A stretch of DNA of 64,000 bases, taken from the NCBI GenBank assembly GCA_951213105.1, contig OX578153.1:53846520-53910519 (forward strand), given 5' to 3'. The stretch comes from Amaurobius ferox (lineage: Eukaryota > Arthropoda > Arachnida > Araneae > Amaurobiidae). The position numbers were made by a program, and so were the translations under genes. Below are positions 36,118 through 46,245 of the stretch, in pieces; position 1 is the first letter of the stretch, and every line of letters starts with the position of its first letter. The notes under the pieces were generated by a model. The model had not been told where the DNA came from. It worked only from the letters and a program-made list of their open reading frames with translations, and did not search any database.

Positions 36118-36327
36118 ATGCCAACCAAGCTAATGAGCTATTTAAATGCTGCAGAGGGAACCAATGGCAATGCAAACATACTAAATAAACAGCGTGCATC
36201 CCCTCCATCACAACAACGAATCAAAAGACGTGGTATGACACTACAAGGTGAAAAGAAAAAGTGTTTTCGAGAATGTTCTACAAGTTTCCAAGAGATTCAA
36301 TTTCGACAGCGTCCTAGACGCACCTAA
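36118..36327 (+). CDS. unrecognised 69-codon basic ORF
   Basis: It starts at an ATG and encodes a Lys/Arg/Gln-rich product with no domain I recognise. It lies 100 bases upstream of another ORF-like stretch at 36430-36624, in a block of slightly higher G/C. The two could be pieces of one degraded gene or element. Confidence 0.25.
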   Translation: MPTKLMSYLNAAEGTNGNANILNKQRASPPSQQRIKRRGMTLQGEKKKCFRECSTSFQEIQFRQRPRRT

Positions 36328-36429
36328 TGTTTTTTAGGAGTATTCAAAAAATATCTCCTGCGATCGCGCAAGGATACGCGGATCGGCAAAAATGTGATGT
36401 GTGAACTAAATATGAGCACAGTGAAATAG

Positions 36430-36624
36430 TGGCGTATTAAAATATTATACGCAGGCTTCCAGCAGTGTGGTGTTGGTTCCGTCAACTATCGAGGTACAAA
36501 CAAACATAAGGTATGGATATGCTTCATCTGTTACAATGATTATGGAAGGCACACAATTCATAGTACCTATCGTATAATTAACAATAAGGTCGTACGAACC
36601 TATCGCAATAACGAGCTCGTGTAG
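36430..36624 (+). pseudogene. unrecognised coding-like stretch, 64 codons
   Basis: The frame is open from 36430 to a TAG at 36622, with coding-like composition and a C-x2-C pair (ICFICYND). An ATG lies in frame five codons before a TAG at 36427-36429, so either the stretch is broken by an amber or it starts at a splice acceptor (TTATACGCAG at about 36453). No family is recognised. Confidence 0.3.
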
Positions 36625-37364
36625 TTAAACTAAATGAACTACTTAGATTTTCGGTAGCTAATAGTAATTAATGTGTTCTAAATATATGTGTCTTTTAAAT
36701 TATGTGTTGTAAATGTATGTGTTGATTAAATGTTGTTAAAGATATATGTGTCCAGAAGGATTTAGGAATAATTTTAATAACCAAGATCTCTCTACGTGTA
36801 TATATATGAAAGTAAATATTGAAGTAATTGATTAAATTTAGATAAGTGTATTTATTAATATTTTGTGCGATTGTCCCTACAGCTTGAGAACCAGGAGCTA
36901 ACATGCTCCACCCTTAGTGACGGCATCATAGGTAAGTCCTATAGTAGTAAATTAGATAAGGACAATTTTACCTTATTACAGTTAACAATCACTGGATTAA
37001 AAATATTGGAACGTATTGTAATTTCCTCAGGATTTCCGCTGATTTTCATTGACATATCTCATTCTGATCACCTAAAATTTATATTATTATTCAGTATAAA
37101 AGTGATTACTGTATTATCAAATTCATATTGGTTTGGAAAAAAAGAAAAGGGTATTGACAAAAATATTTATCCATTGAAATTCACCATACAAGTCAAATAG
37201 TCAGTCTCGTATTCATATTAAAATTTAAATTGATCTTGGTCACTGATATCTGAACACATAGCTATTGTTTAAATGTTCTGGTTCTGAGCTTTTCAACACA
37301 TTCACGAATGTTATTCTCCTAAAAATATTTCCACTAAGAAATATGTATTCATAAAAAAACGCCT
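36625..37364. other. no gene recognised
   Basis: It contains an A/T-driven ORF of 111 codons (36865-37200) rich in Ile, Leu, Ser and Lys. I see no domain in it and regard it as probably chance. Confidence 0.35.
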
Positions 37365-37590
37365 AGCAAACTAAAGCGACAAATTTCGGGATAATATCTC
37401 GCGGTTCCGTATAATTGATGCCAGGACCTGAAGACACGCCAAGAAAGAAGCGGTATCTGTTGTGCAGTGAAAAATGCTTGGATATTCTAGGCAACATGTG
37501 GTCCAGCATTGTCTTGTATTAGAACATAGTGCCAAGAGTGTGCTGAAAGAAGGATACAACTTCAGTCTCCAAAACCTCCCGGCGGTTGAA
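37365..37590 (-). pseudogene. Tc1-type transposase C-terminal remnant
   Basis: The minus strand reads VLIQDNAGPHVA followed by a stop, which is the region of the second catalytic Asp in Tc1/mariner transposases. After a frame change, sequence in the position of the final catalytic motif is degraded. No terminal inverted repeat is identified. It stops where an A-type repeat begins. Confidence 0.65.
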
Positions 37591-37818
37591 AACTACTGCT
37601 CTAGAATACGAATTCATTAATTTTTAGTGTGACGTCTGTAGTCTGTACAAAATCTATCTTAATGTATGGTAAAATAATGTACGGTATTATTTGCTGCCTG
37701 TGCTATGCATACTTTAGTTCTAGCTCAAAAACAGAATTGGGCAAAAATTGGTAAGTCACACATAGGCCATTCTGATCCTGATTGTATTTCGGCATAATTC
37801 GGCAAAGAAAAAACCTGT

Positions 37819-38061
37819 ATTATATCCGCTAGTTGTACAGGATTGACACGGATACACTTGTACACATTTTGAAGTTTAATGACAGTATTAAACTATTCAC
37901 AATTACAACACAAACATTACAAAGTTAATAAGTTTCACACAACAAAACTGGTGGGCTTCAGCCTTCAGCCGATGTCGTGAATCCTCCGTCTCTCTCTCTC
38001 TCTTCATCTTCTTTATTTTATTTTTCCAAGGTGTCGCTGCCCTGGCAGCTCACTCGTTACA
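37819..38061 (-). repeat. 3' LTR of the minus-strand gypsy element
   Basis: It nearly matches 42911-43155. On the minus strand it starts TGTAACGAG and ends near GCGGATATAAT. It contains a CT-rich microsatellite. The pol stop codon TAA is formed within the first bases of this LTR. Confidence 0.95.
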
Positions 38062-38073
38062 GTCTCCCCCCTT
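38062..38073 (-). other. polypurine tract of the minus-strand gypsy element
   Basis: AAGGGGGGAGAC on the minus strand immediately precedes the 3' LTR (TGTAACG). It also encodes the last residues of the pol tail. Confidence 0.85.
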
Positions 38074-39939
38074 GGCCACGAAGTCGACTCGACGAGTAGC
38101 CAGAAGTGGTGGATGGGGAACTAGGGCTGTCCTGGTATATTTTAGTCTTTCGGGGTCGGCCCCTCCTACGCCAGGGTGTGATTGGCGTGGCTACGGTGTC
38201 GAGAGGCAAGGAGCAAGGTCGGAGGGCAGAGGTGTGGTAAATTACAACTGGTATATCTGGGGAACTTGGATCAGCCACTTCGTAACTCGTTGGAGCGCTG
38301 AGTTAGTATGACAAAGGGACCGTCTCGCCGAGGTGCAAACTTCGTGGTTTTCTGGCTGGCTTTATTGCTTATCGGGTGGGTGGTTACCCATACTTCGTCT
38401 CCAGGCGCATACGACGGAGCTCCCTTTTTACCTTTATCAGCATATTTCTTCCTCCGATCCTGTTTCTGTTCTACCAAATCCTTTATCTCGGCGCTCATAT
38501 CTGCAAATCTTCGCAGATATGGCGTAATTTCGGCAACGAAGTTGTCATTATGGATCACGGTTCGTATGTCATGCTGGACGTCGTCCAGAGTCCTAAGTTC
38601 TCTTCCGAACTGTAAGAAAACTGCAGTATGAGTAGTAGTGTCACATCTTGCGGTGTTGAGGGCAAAACGTATAGCTGGAAGTTTTTCGGACCACAAGGTG
38701 TGATCGTTTCCCACGAGGATGGCCAGTCTTGGTTTTAGATCTCTATTTTTCCGTTCCACAGGATTCGCCTGAGGCCAATAGACAGGAGTCAGTACTTGTT
38801 TGACTCCGAGCACGTTGCACACTTGCTGAAGGACAGCGCTAACAAATTGGGTGTCATTGTCGCTGATAAGCCGGCGAGGCAATTCATATCTCAAAAACAC
38901 CTCCTCCAGCAGAATTACCGCACATTCTTTTGCAGTGGCGTGTTGAAGAGAAAATAGCTCCACCCACTTGGTAGAGGTGTCTTCCACTGTAAAAATCCAT
39001 TTCTTACCGTCCGGCGTTTTCGGCAGGGGGCCGAAGAGGTCTATCGCAAGCGTTTCGAAACGTTGGGAGTACACGGGTGTCCTTAAAAGTCCAGCAGGTT
39101 TTTGGTTACTGGGCTTATATCTATTACAATCAACACAGTTCTTTACGTAGTCCGCAATGTATTTTCTCATTCCAGGAAAGCAATAGCGGGAGGCAATCCT
39201 GCAGTAAGTACCCTCAGCACCATAATGTCCGCTGGTCGGAGTATCGTGGTACCCCTGCAAGACACTTTTGCGCTCTTGGATCGGAACCACTAACTGGGCT
39301 TCTTCGGATTCAGTATCCGGGGAGTAACGATACATGATTCCTTGGGACATAAGATAACCACGGCTGGTCCAATTTGTGAAATTTTCAGTTCTGTGGTCAC
39401 CTTCAAAACAGTCAATAATTTTCTTTAAGTCATCATTTCTCAACTGCTCATCCCGAATATCACTCGCTTTCCTGGACGGTAAGTCTATGGTGACAGTACG
39501 GATGTCGCAGGTGGGCCTCTCATGTGTAGTACATGCAGGGCGGGATAACATGTCGGCAATGACATTCGCTCTACCGGCAATATACTCAAACTTCAAATTA
39601 TACGACTAAATCTGTAAGGACCACCTTGCCAGTCGTCCTGTTGGCGACTTCAGGCTCATCAGCCATTTTAAGGGTTGATGATCGGAAACAACTGTTATTT
39701 CAGCTCCTTCGATGTATCCGCGGAATTTTTCTAGCGCCCAGACCACAGCAAAGGCTTCCCGCTCGGTAGTTGAGTAGTTTCTTTCCGCGAAAGTCAACAA
39801 TCGACTAGCGTACTCGATGGGGTGCTCCTCGGGGCCCTGCCCTTGAGAAAGGACCGCACCCAGAGCGTAAATTGAAGCGTCAGTCCTAAGAATAAGTGAC
39901 CTGGCCTCATCGACCTGCTTCAACACAGGTGGTGACACC

Positions 39940-39997
39940 GTTACCTTACACCTTTCTGGTAGGTCGGACGGTCTGGGTTTCAACAACAACAACAACA
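39940..39997 (+). mobile_element. short SINE 3'-domain insertion in gypsy pol
   Basis: A 58-bp insert starting at GTTACCTTACACC and ending in (AAC)n is flanked by 15-bp duplications (39925-39939 ACAGGTGGTGACACC; 39998-40012 with two differences). It splits the RT connection from RNase H and shifts the frame. Confidence 0.9.
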
Positions 39998-41500
39998 ACA
40001 GATGATGACACCAAACTTTGTTTCAGAGTTTCAAAGGCTGTTTGCTCGTCTTGCCCCCACCTCCAGGGTGTTCGTATCCTCGTAAGGTTGCTCAGCGGTC
40101 TGGAGATTTCAGCAAACTGAGGAATGAAACGTCGATACCAGCTACAGGTCTGGAGAAAACTCTGTACTTGCTTTACACTTTTTGGAGAGGGTATCTGTAG
40201 AATTGCTTCTATTTTCCCGGGGTCTACCTCGATTCCATCTCTCGTTATGTAGTGGCCGATGTACTTAACCTTTGGGCAAGCAAAGTGGCACTTTGCACGA
40301 TTGACATGCAATCTAAATTTATGTAACCGGTCAAAAACTAACCGAAGGTCCTCCAAATGTTCTTCGAAGGTAGAGGACATCACAATAATGTCATCCAAAT
40401 ACGCTAGGATGTCGACTTTCAATCCGTTTCGGAAAAGATCCATAAGTCTTTGGAAGGTTGCAGGGGGTCTTGTCCTTATCGGGAGGGTACATTCTGACTT
40501 GATGGTAACCAGATTTTAAGTCCATGGTAGACGTGAAGGTAGTCGGCTTAGCATTTTGCAAAAGATCATCCATACGTGGTAGGGGATATGGATCAGGCTT
40601 AGTTACAGAATTCAGTTTCCGATAATCGATGCAAAGGCGGAAATCCCCATTCTGTTTTGGTATTAACACCACCGGGGCAGCATACGGAGAGTCACATTCC
40701 TCGATTATGCCCGATTGGAGAAGGGTGTCGATCTGTTCTTTCAAAATTTCCTTTCTGGCAGGAGAAAGCCTATAGGGAGTAGTGGCAACTGGGGAAGAAT
40801 CACCCGTGTCGATCCGATGTTCTGCATACGGCGTCGGCTCTACCCCCGGACTAAAGGTATCTTCACACTGTGTAAGCAACGCATTAAGTCTTCGGCGTTG
40901 GTCCTCCGTTAGATATTCACCTTCGTTGGATCGGAGTAGACAAGAATTTGCCACCGTCGTACTTTCCTTAATGTCACAGGACTGGACAGTAGGGTTTTCA
41001 GCGAATGGAAAGTATTCATTTGGGTTATCACTGCAGAACCAGGTATGGTTTTGAAGATTCAACACGACTCCGGATTTCTTCAGAAAACCTGCTCCCAATA
41101 GGGTACGATTTCCTTTGGCTTCTGGTAGCACGAAAAGAGTTACTGGGAAAGAACGTCCCTCCAGACATACCGTCACACACGTGGTAAAAGCATCCCTCTC
41201 AGTTTGGTTACCATCAGCAAGCGTCATCGTAATAAATGTTTTCTCAAACTCAACTCCTTCATCTTTCAGCAAATGGTACAGGGTCTCACCCGCAATAGAA
41301 TGTGTCGCTCCGCTTTCTGCGCACGCTGTACCTGGTATACCATTTATTGTGACACTCACGACTGCAGCCCGCTCCAGTACCCCTGGACTATGGATTTGGA
41401 TCCTTTCAAAACGAGCTGCTGCCCGAGGGTTACAAGTTGGGCATTTCGATTTTATAAATCCGGCTTTACCACAGCCATAACAGGTTAACGTTGGTCGTTC

Positions 41501-42454
41501 CTAGTTGGATCCCGTATCTGTTCGATTGGTTCTGCCTTCCTGAGAGCACCTCTTGGGCATAAGAGGTTTCGTAACCTCGTCTCTGACCGTGTTAGTCCTC
41601 CTCGGAAACGGCGGAATCGTACTTTTCATCTGATTAGTCCTTAAACAGTCATACGTATCCAACCTTTCCGCCAAGTCTAAGGGGTTGGTTAGCTCTGGCC
41701 AAATATCAAGGAAATGGTCTTTGGTTTCCTGAGGTACTCGTTTCTTCATTTGGTCAGCCAGGACGAGTTCCTTTAATTGTTCAAATGTCTTGACATTCAG
41801 TTCAGTAAGCCAGCCGTCAAGATAACTGGTCAATTCAAAATAAAAATCACGCCAAGTACTGTTTTGGCTTTTACGATGCAGGGAAAACAATTGTCTGTAT
41901 TTATCGGCAGTAAGCTTATATCTTTTCAACAGCATTGCCTTCACTTTATTGTAATCCTGGCATTCCTCCTCTGGTTCTCTAGAAATAAGTTGTCCAATCT
42001 CAGATGGTAAAGATCCAATTAAATATGGGACCCAAGTCGCTTCTGGAATCTTTAAAAACTTAAGTTGTCGTTCAAATAAATTAAGAAATAATGCCATATC
42101 ATCGTCTTTAGGGTCGTAATTAGGGAGAATTCTCCTCACGTTCCACTTGGGTTGCTCCGTCTCCAAAACTCGGGTTGCGGTGACGGATTGCGAGACCCTC
42201 TGAGATTCAAGTTGCAACTTCAAACGTTCCAATTCAAACATTCTTTCCTTTTCCAATTTGACTTCCTGTTCCCTTGCTATTCGATTTTCAATAATATTGT
42301 CCAACATATATTTTGTCAACTCTTCACTATAGCCTTCAGAACTCGTGATCAAATCTTTTAACTCCACCACCTTAAGAGTGTCTGCTCCATCTAAACCCAA
42401 CTCTTGAACAAGTAATCTTAGATCTTCTTTACGTCCCTTACCAAAATAAGCCAT
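41501..42454 (-). CDS. gypsy Gag with SCAN-like region
   Basis: 317 codons from ATG at 42454. A charged coiled coil (about 40-90) is followed by a helical region (about 110-290) with LKRYKL..YRQLF and FEQLKELVLADQ, typical of gypsy Gag proteins related to SCAN domains. It would form the particle shell. It ends at a TAG, and the zinc knuckle-like nucleocapsid segment follows in the same frame, so full Gag needs readthrough or the TAG is a nonsense change. Confidence 0.85.
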   Translation of the reverse strand: MAYFGKGRKEDLRLLVQELGLDGADTLKVVELKDLITSSEGYSEELTKYMLDNIIENRIAREQEVKLEKERMFELERLKLQLESQRVSQSVTATRVLETEQPKWNVRRILPNYDPKDDDMALFLNLFERQLKFLKIPEATWVPYLIGSLPSEIGQLISREPEEECQDYNKVKAMLLKRYKLTADKYRQLFSLHRKSQNSTWRDFYFELTSYLDGWLTELNVKTFEQLKELVLADQMKKRVPQETKDHFLDIWPELTNPLDLAERLDTYDCLRTNQMKSTIPPFPRRTNTVRDEVTKPLMPKRCSQEGRTNRTDTGSN

Positions 42455-42891
42455 TTCTATCGTAAACTCTCTAAATTCTTCAAATTAACACAGAACAGTC
42501 TTTTTTTCTCTTTGAAACGTAATAAATAATTCTGATCAAAAGCGAGAAAGATAAAGAAAACAGTTGCAGCACATTCGTTAATCCACTAGACCGATCGCAG
42601 ACATTCCGTCGCGCGCCGATCAAATGAAAATGAAAGCGACGCTCAGACGAGAGCGGCAAGCACTTCGTTTAACAAAAGAATGTTTTTGTACGACAGGTTT
42701 CACTACTGCAATTGCTGGATGGCGAAAACAGAAGTATAACTACTTAAAATAGTTTAAACAGGTTGAACACTTATCTATTAACATCCTTGGCATGGAAGGG
42801 ATATTCCAACACCGCATTCACACGAACACATCAGGATGGGGTTATTCCAAGAGTTCTTTTTGTCCGTCGTTTTGAGAACACACAAACACCG
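42455..42891 (-). other. untranslated leader of the minus-strand gypsy element
   Basis: About 430 bp between the primer site and gag. This is the expected position for packaging signals, but none can be identified by eye. Confidence 0.6.
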
Positions 42892-42909
42892 GCCCCACGT
42901 TGGGCGCCA
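42892..42909 (-). other. primer binding site, tRNA-Lys type
   Basis: The minus strand reads TGGCGCCCAACGTGGGGC a few bases after the 5' LTR. This is complementary to the 3' end of animal tRNA-Lys(CUU), as I know that sequence. Confidence 0.88.
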
Positions 42910-42910
42910 A

Positions 42911-43155
42911 ATTATATCCGCTAGTTGTACAGGATTGACACGGATACACTTGTACACATTTTGAAGTTTAATGACAGTATTAAACTATTCACAATTACAA
43001 CACAAACATTACAAAGTTAATAAGTTTCACACAACAAAACTGGTGGGCTTCAGCCTTCAGCCGATGTCGTGAATCCTCCGCCTCTCTCTCTCTCTCTTCT
43101 TCTTCTTTATTTTATTTTTCCCAGGTGTCGCTGCGCTGGCAGCTTACTCGTTATA
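42911..43155 (-). repeat. 5' LTR of the minus-strand gypsy element
   Basis: It is the counterpart of 37819-38061. Its first base pair is mutated: it begins TATAACGAG where the other LTR has TGTAACGAG. Confidence 0.95.
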
Positions 43156-43815
43156 GTATTATTTTTCTCTTTTACGAATAGGCGCACAGAAATCGACAAA
43201 ATCTGAAAATAAAAAATTAAGATTCTTAAATGTATTAAATAAATGATTTAAATGCACTTGATTTTCTACTACAAAACTAAGCACTAGGTCAAGATGAACA
43301 ATTTAAGAAATATACAAGTTTTTCTTATTAATTTTTAATATTTGATGACATTTCAAAATGCGTCAAGTTTCCAAATTAAAATGAAAATGGATTAAAACTG
43401 GCTAATTGGATATAATATAAAACATGCATCCGTATAATTTTGTGTATCGATTAAAAAGTCATTTTAATCGATTAATGTTAATGTAAATTAATTTTCATGG
43501 AAAGGGAAAATAAATGTGAGTCTGAAAGAAAAGTCATATGCTGCCTTAAGGAATTTTTTCTGAATGGACAGCCGCATATAATATTTACGATTTGCAACTA
43601 CATAGAATTCTTTAAATTACAAATTTCATAGATTTTTTAACAATATTTCATAGAATTTGCAACTGATTTTTTTTTTCCAATTTCTAACTACATGCAAATA
43701 TCTGTAATTGGTACGATGAGAACGCACGTTATAAAAAATTTCAAGACGTCGATAACAATTCTGTCTTTCAAGAAGCAATAAAAATTCCTGGAAAATGTCG
43801 TGCTAGATAAAAAAA

Positions 43816-44774
43816 TCTGATGTGGGCAACACATGACTTTCCTTATATAATGTAATGAATTTACTACTTTTACAGTAAAAAAAATAGGTTTTTCTGATAG
43901 TAGATATTTATATTCTTTCCAAGATATTGAATTTTCGACAATCAGTCGTCATTTTCATTGATTTAGCGTCATTTTTATTCATTTGGCGAGATTTTCGTTA
44001 ATTTGGCAACATTTCAAAAAGTCGCCAAGTTGGCAACATACCGCCAAATTCATCGCCAAAATCTCGCCAAGCGTTATAGACGAAGAAATAAGTTAATATT
44101 ACAGCAGATAAATGACTATTGACGTTCAAATACAGAAGTATTACTCAAAGTATCTTTTTTCATGAATGGAGCGAGCTAGATCCACGAGAATGATGTCAGC
44201 CAATTTATCGCATGGTATTACATACGAAAAGTGAACATGTTTCTCAAAAGGAAATATTTTTTTTTATTTCATATGACTTTTTGATAATTTTTTTGAAAAA
44301 TGTGCAATATCTCGAGAACGGTTCATGTTAGCGTTCTAAAATTTATGTCAATCGTTTTCTAATGAAACATTACATAAGAAATGTCTACTTGCGTTACTTT
44401 ATTAGCGATTTTGAATTTTTGACGATTTTTTCAAAATTTCACGCTAAAATTTAGGGGGTTCTGAACATTCGATTGCGTATAAAAACAATAGGCTTCCAGT
44501 CTTTACGGATTGTGATTATTGTACCAAATTTCGTTTAAATCGGTCCATTCGTTCATCAGTTATCGTTTCCACAGACTCACTGACACACACACACACATAC
44601 TTTCACACACACACACACACACACGCACGCACACACACACACACGCACATCACTTCAAAAATGTTTGATTCGTAATCAGGGATGCTTGAAACGTGCTCTC
44701 CCGTCGAAAACTCGAATATTAATTTTCGACCCCGTCACAATACTTTCCTTATACATTATGTATATAAGGCAAGT
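43816..44774 (-). mobile_element. B-type hairpin-ended repeat, full inverted copy
   Basis: On the minus strand it starts ACTTGCCTTATATACATAA (one change) at 44774 and ends GCCCACATCAGA at 43816 in an A run on the plus strand. Its sub-terminal TATATAAGGAAAGT is intact. A CA microsatellite lies at 44582-44650. Confidence 0.93.
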
Positions 44775-45029
44775 AAAAATAAACAAAATGGTTATATTTT
44801 CAGTTTTCTGTGAATTTAAATTTACACTGTAAATTACCTGGAGTGTAGCTCATCTCGACTTTCTCAATACCATAATCCATTTTTTAGTAGTTTGTGGGTT
44901 TTTCTCCAAATTTTACAAGAAATGTGTTGAAAAATCGGTAACGTGATTCCAAATCATTACAAATAGAGCGTATTATCCTTCCTTTTAAATGACGTGAAAT
45001 AATTTTTCAATTGATACCGTGCTTGAAAA

Positions 45030-45265
45030 TGTAGCCCCCCCCCCTTACCTTAGGGAGGTAACTTACTCCCTCAAGGGGGGTTATTGATGTCAGGAAAACA
45101 AAACTTGTATCGCGGTTACTTTTTACAGCAATGATTGATACACTCAATTGATGCACTCTGAGGGGGTAACTTCTCCCCTCCCCCGGGGGGGGGGGTCTAA
45201 TGACGTCACGAACACAAAATTGCATTGCGACTTTTTTTAACAACAAGGATTGAAAATACGTATTG
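45030..45265 (+). repeat. two diverged 100-bp units with C/G runs
   Basis: 45040-45130 and 45160-45260 share GTAACTT, a run of C then G, 'TGA(T/C)GTCA(G/C)GAA', CAAAA and (T/C)GCG. A third, inverted copy is at 51590-51676. The C and G runs (for example 45178-45196) are self-complementary. Confidence 0.6.
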
Positions 45266-46245
45266 TGATAATTGAGCCATAAATAATTCCTTTTATGCAT
45301 GATTGAGGTGATTATGTGAAGTTTTGTCCTATGCTGCCATGTTAAAAAAATATAAAATTTCGAATAAACTTCGAAGTTTGCTTTCGCATTTAAAAATATT
45401 CTATCTAGTTCTAGATTTTTCGATAACAAAGCAGGATATAAAATTTCTTTAACAATCCATTAATATTTGTGACATCTGTCGCTTACACAAAAAATCGTCC
45501 ACAAAAATACAGACAGACAAACGGACATCTCTCCAAAATTAACCAAAATATGTTCAGGAGGTCCTAAAACATATATTAGCATTAAAATATCGTAATCGAA
45601 AATTTTTTCGGAAGCAACGCGAACACAAAGGTTTTTCTATACTATAATAAATAGTACGAAAAAATAAAAATTATAGTTTGGACTTCGGGGGATTCGATAA
45701 GCGAATTATAGCCAAGTTCTTGGCTGTACAATATTACAAACTCACATAGTATAATGGTAAATGCACGCTAAATTCTGAATCGAAAATTGTTTACACTGTA
45801 GATACTTACGTAGATAGATTTGAACAGCAACCCTTTCATTATGCCTGAACTTTTTTATCAGGAGGTTTTACTTGCATACGATGAAAGTGGCCACATAAAA
45901 GGATGTAAACGGTAGTAAACAGAAAATAATCCTCACATGAGTTTCAGTATTACTAATTACTTCAATCCATTAGTTAATTTATCGAACGTTGTACTTCCTT
46001 AGATGCTATGAGCTTAAACAAGTATCAGTTTATAAATTGCGATTTAAAATCTTTAAGAAAAATGGTACATTTAAATAATTATTTTTAGTTCTTCGCACGT
46101 GAAACGTAGTTCATTTTCTAAATTTCCACAGAATACAGAATGAGGCAGGGTATAAATAGTGATAATATAAATATTAATGCCATATCCATTGCTACAGGGG
46201 TTTCTTCAAAAATATTAATTTTAGTGTCATGTAGCCATCATTTTT

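Larger units (their letters stand above)
38057..41500 (-). pseudogene. gypsy pol (nucleocapsid, protease, RT, RNase H, integrase), broken
   Basis: Order on the minus strand: zinc knuckle-like CYGCGKAG..C (41482-41432), protease with ESG in place of D[T/S]G, RT with YLDD (about 40390-40401), RNase H (RTDASIYALG), integrase zinc module and D,D,E blocks (IDLFGPLP, SDNDTQF, PVERKN), basic tail. Breaks: about 20 codons of RT palm missing with a frame change near 40465; a SINE at 39940-39997; an in-frame TAG at 39606-39608; a frameshift near 38295. The frame is otherwise continuous with gag across a TAG at 41501-41503. It cannot give an active polyprotein. Confidence 0.93.
37819..43155 (-). mobile_element. 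complete gypsy (Ty3-type) LTR retrotransposon
   Basis: It has two LTRs of about 243-245 bp, a tRNA-Lys-type primer site, gag, pol and a polypurine tract, all in minus orientation. Flanking GTAT(T) at 37817 and 43156 is a 4-5 bp target duplication overlapping the ends. The element is 5.3 kb. The LTRs differ at about six bases plus a 2-bp indel by eye, so the insertion is young, yet the coding region is broken in several places. Confidence 0.95.
37598..43562 (+). mobile_element. A-type repeat interrupted by the complete gypsy element
   Basis: 37598-37818 carries the A body ('TTTTTAGTGTGACGTCTG', 'TTCGGCATAATTCGG') and stops at the gypsy LTR. 43156-43562 resumes it through 'AAATCGACAAAATCTGAAAATAAA' to a decayed right end (GAAAGAAAAGTCATATGCTGCC). 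The left hairpin is missing. Confidence 0.75.

Noticed and set aside
36865..37200. 111-codon ORF
   Set aside because: A/T-driven composition with no domain, start context or related copy; treated as chance.
40391..41359. Reading the separate pol frames at 37819-43155 as distinct genes
   Set aside because: They are consecutive parts of one pol region separated by stops, a deletion and a SINE.
44582..44650. CA microsatellites as independent features in each B copy
   Set aside because: They occur at the same internal position in every B copy, so they belong to the repeat.
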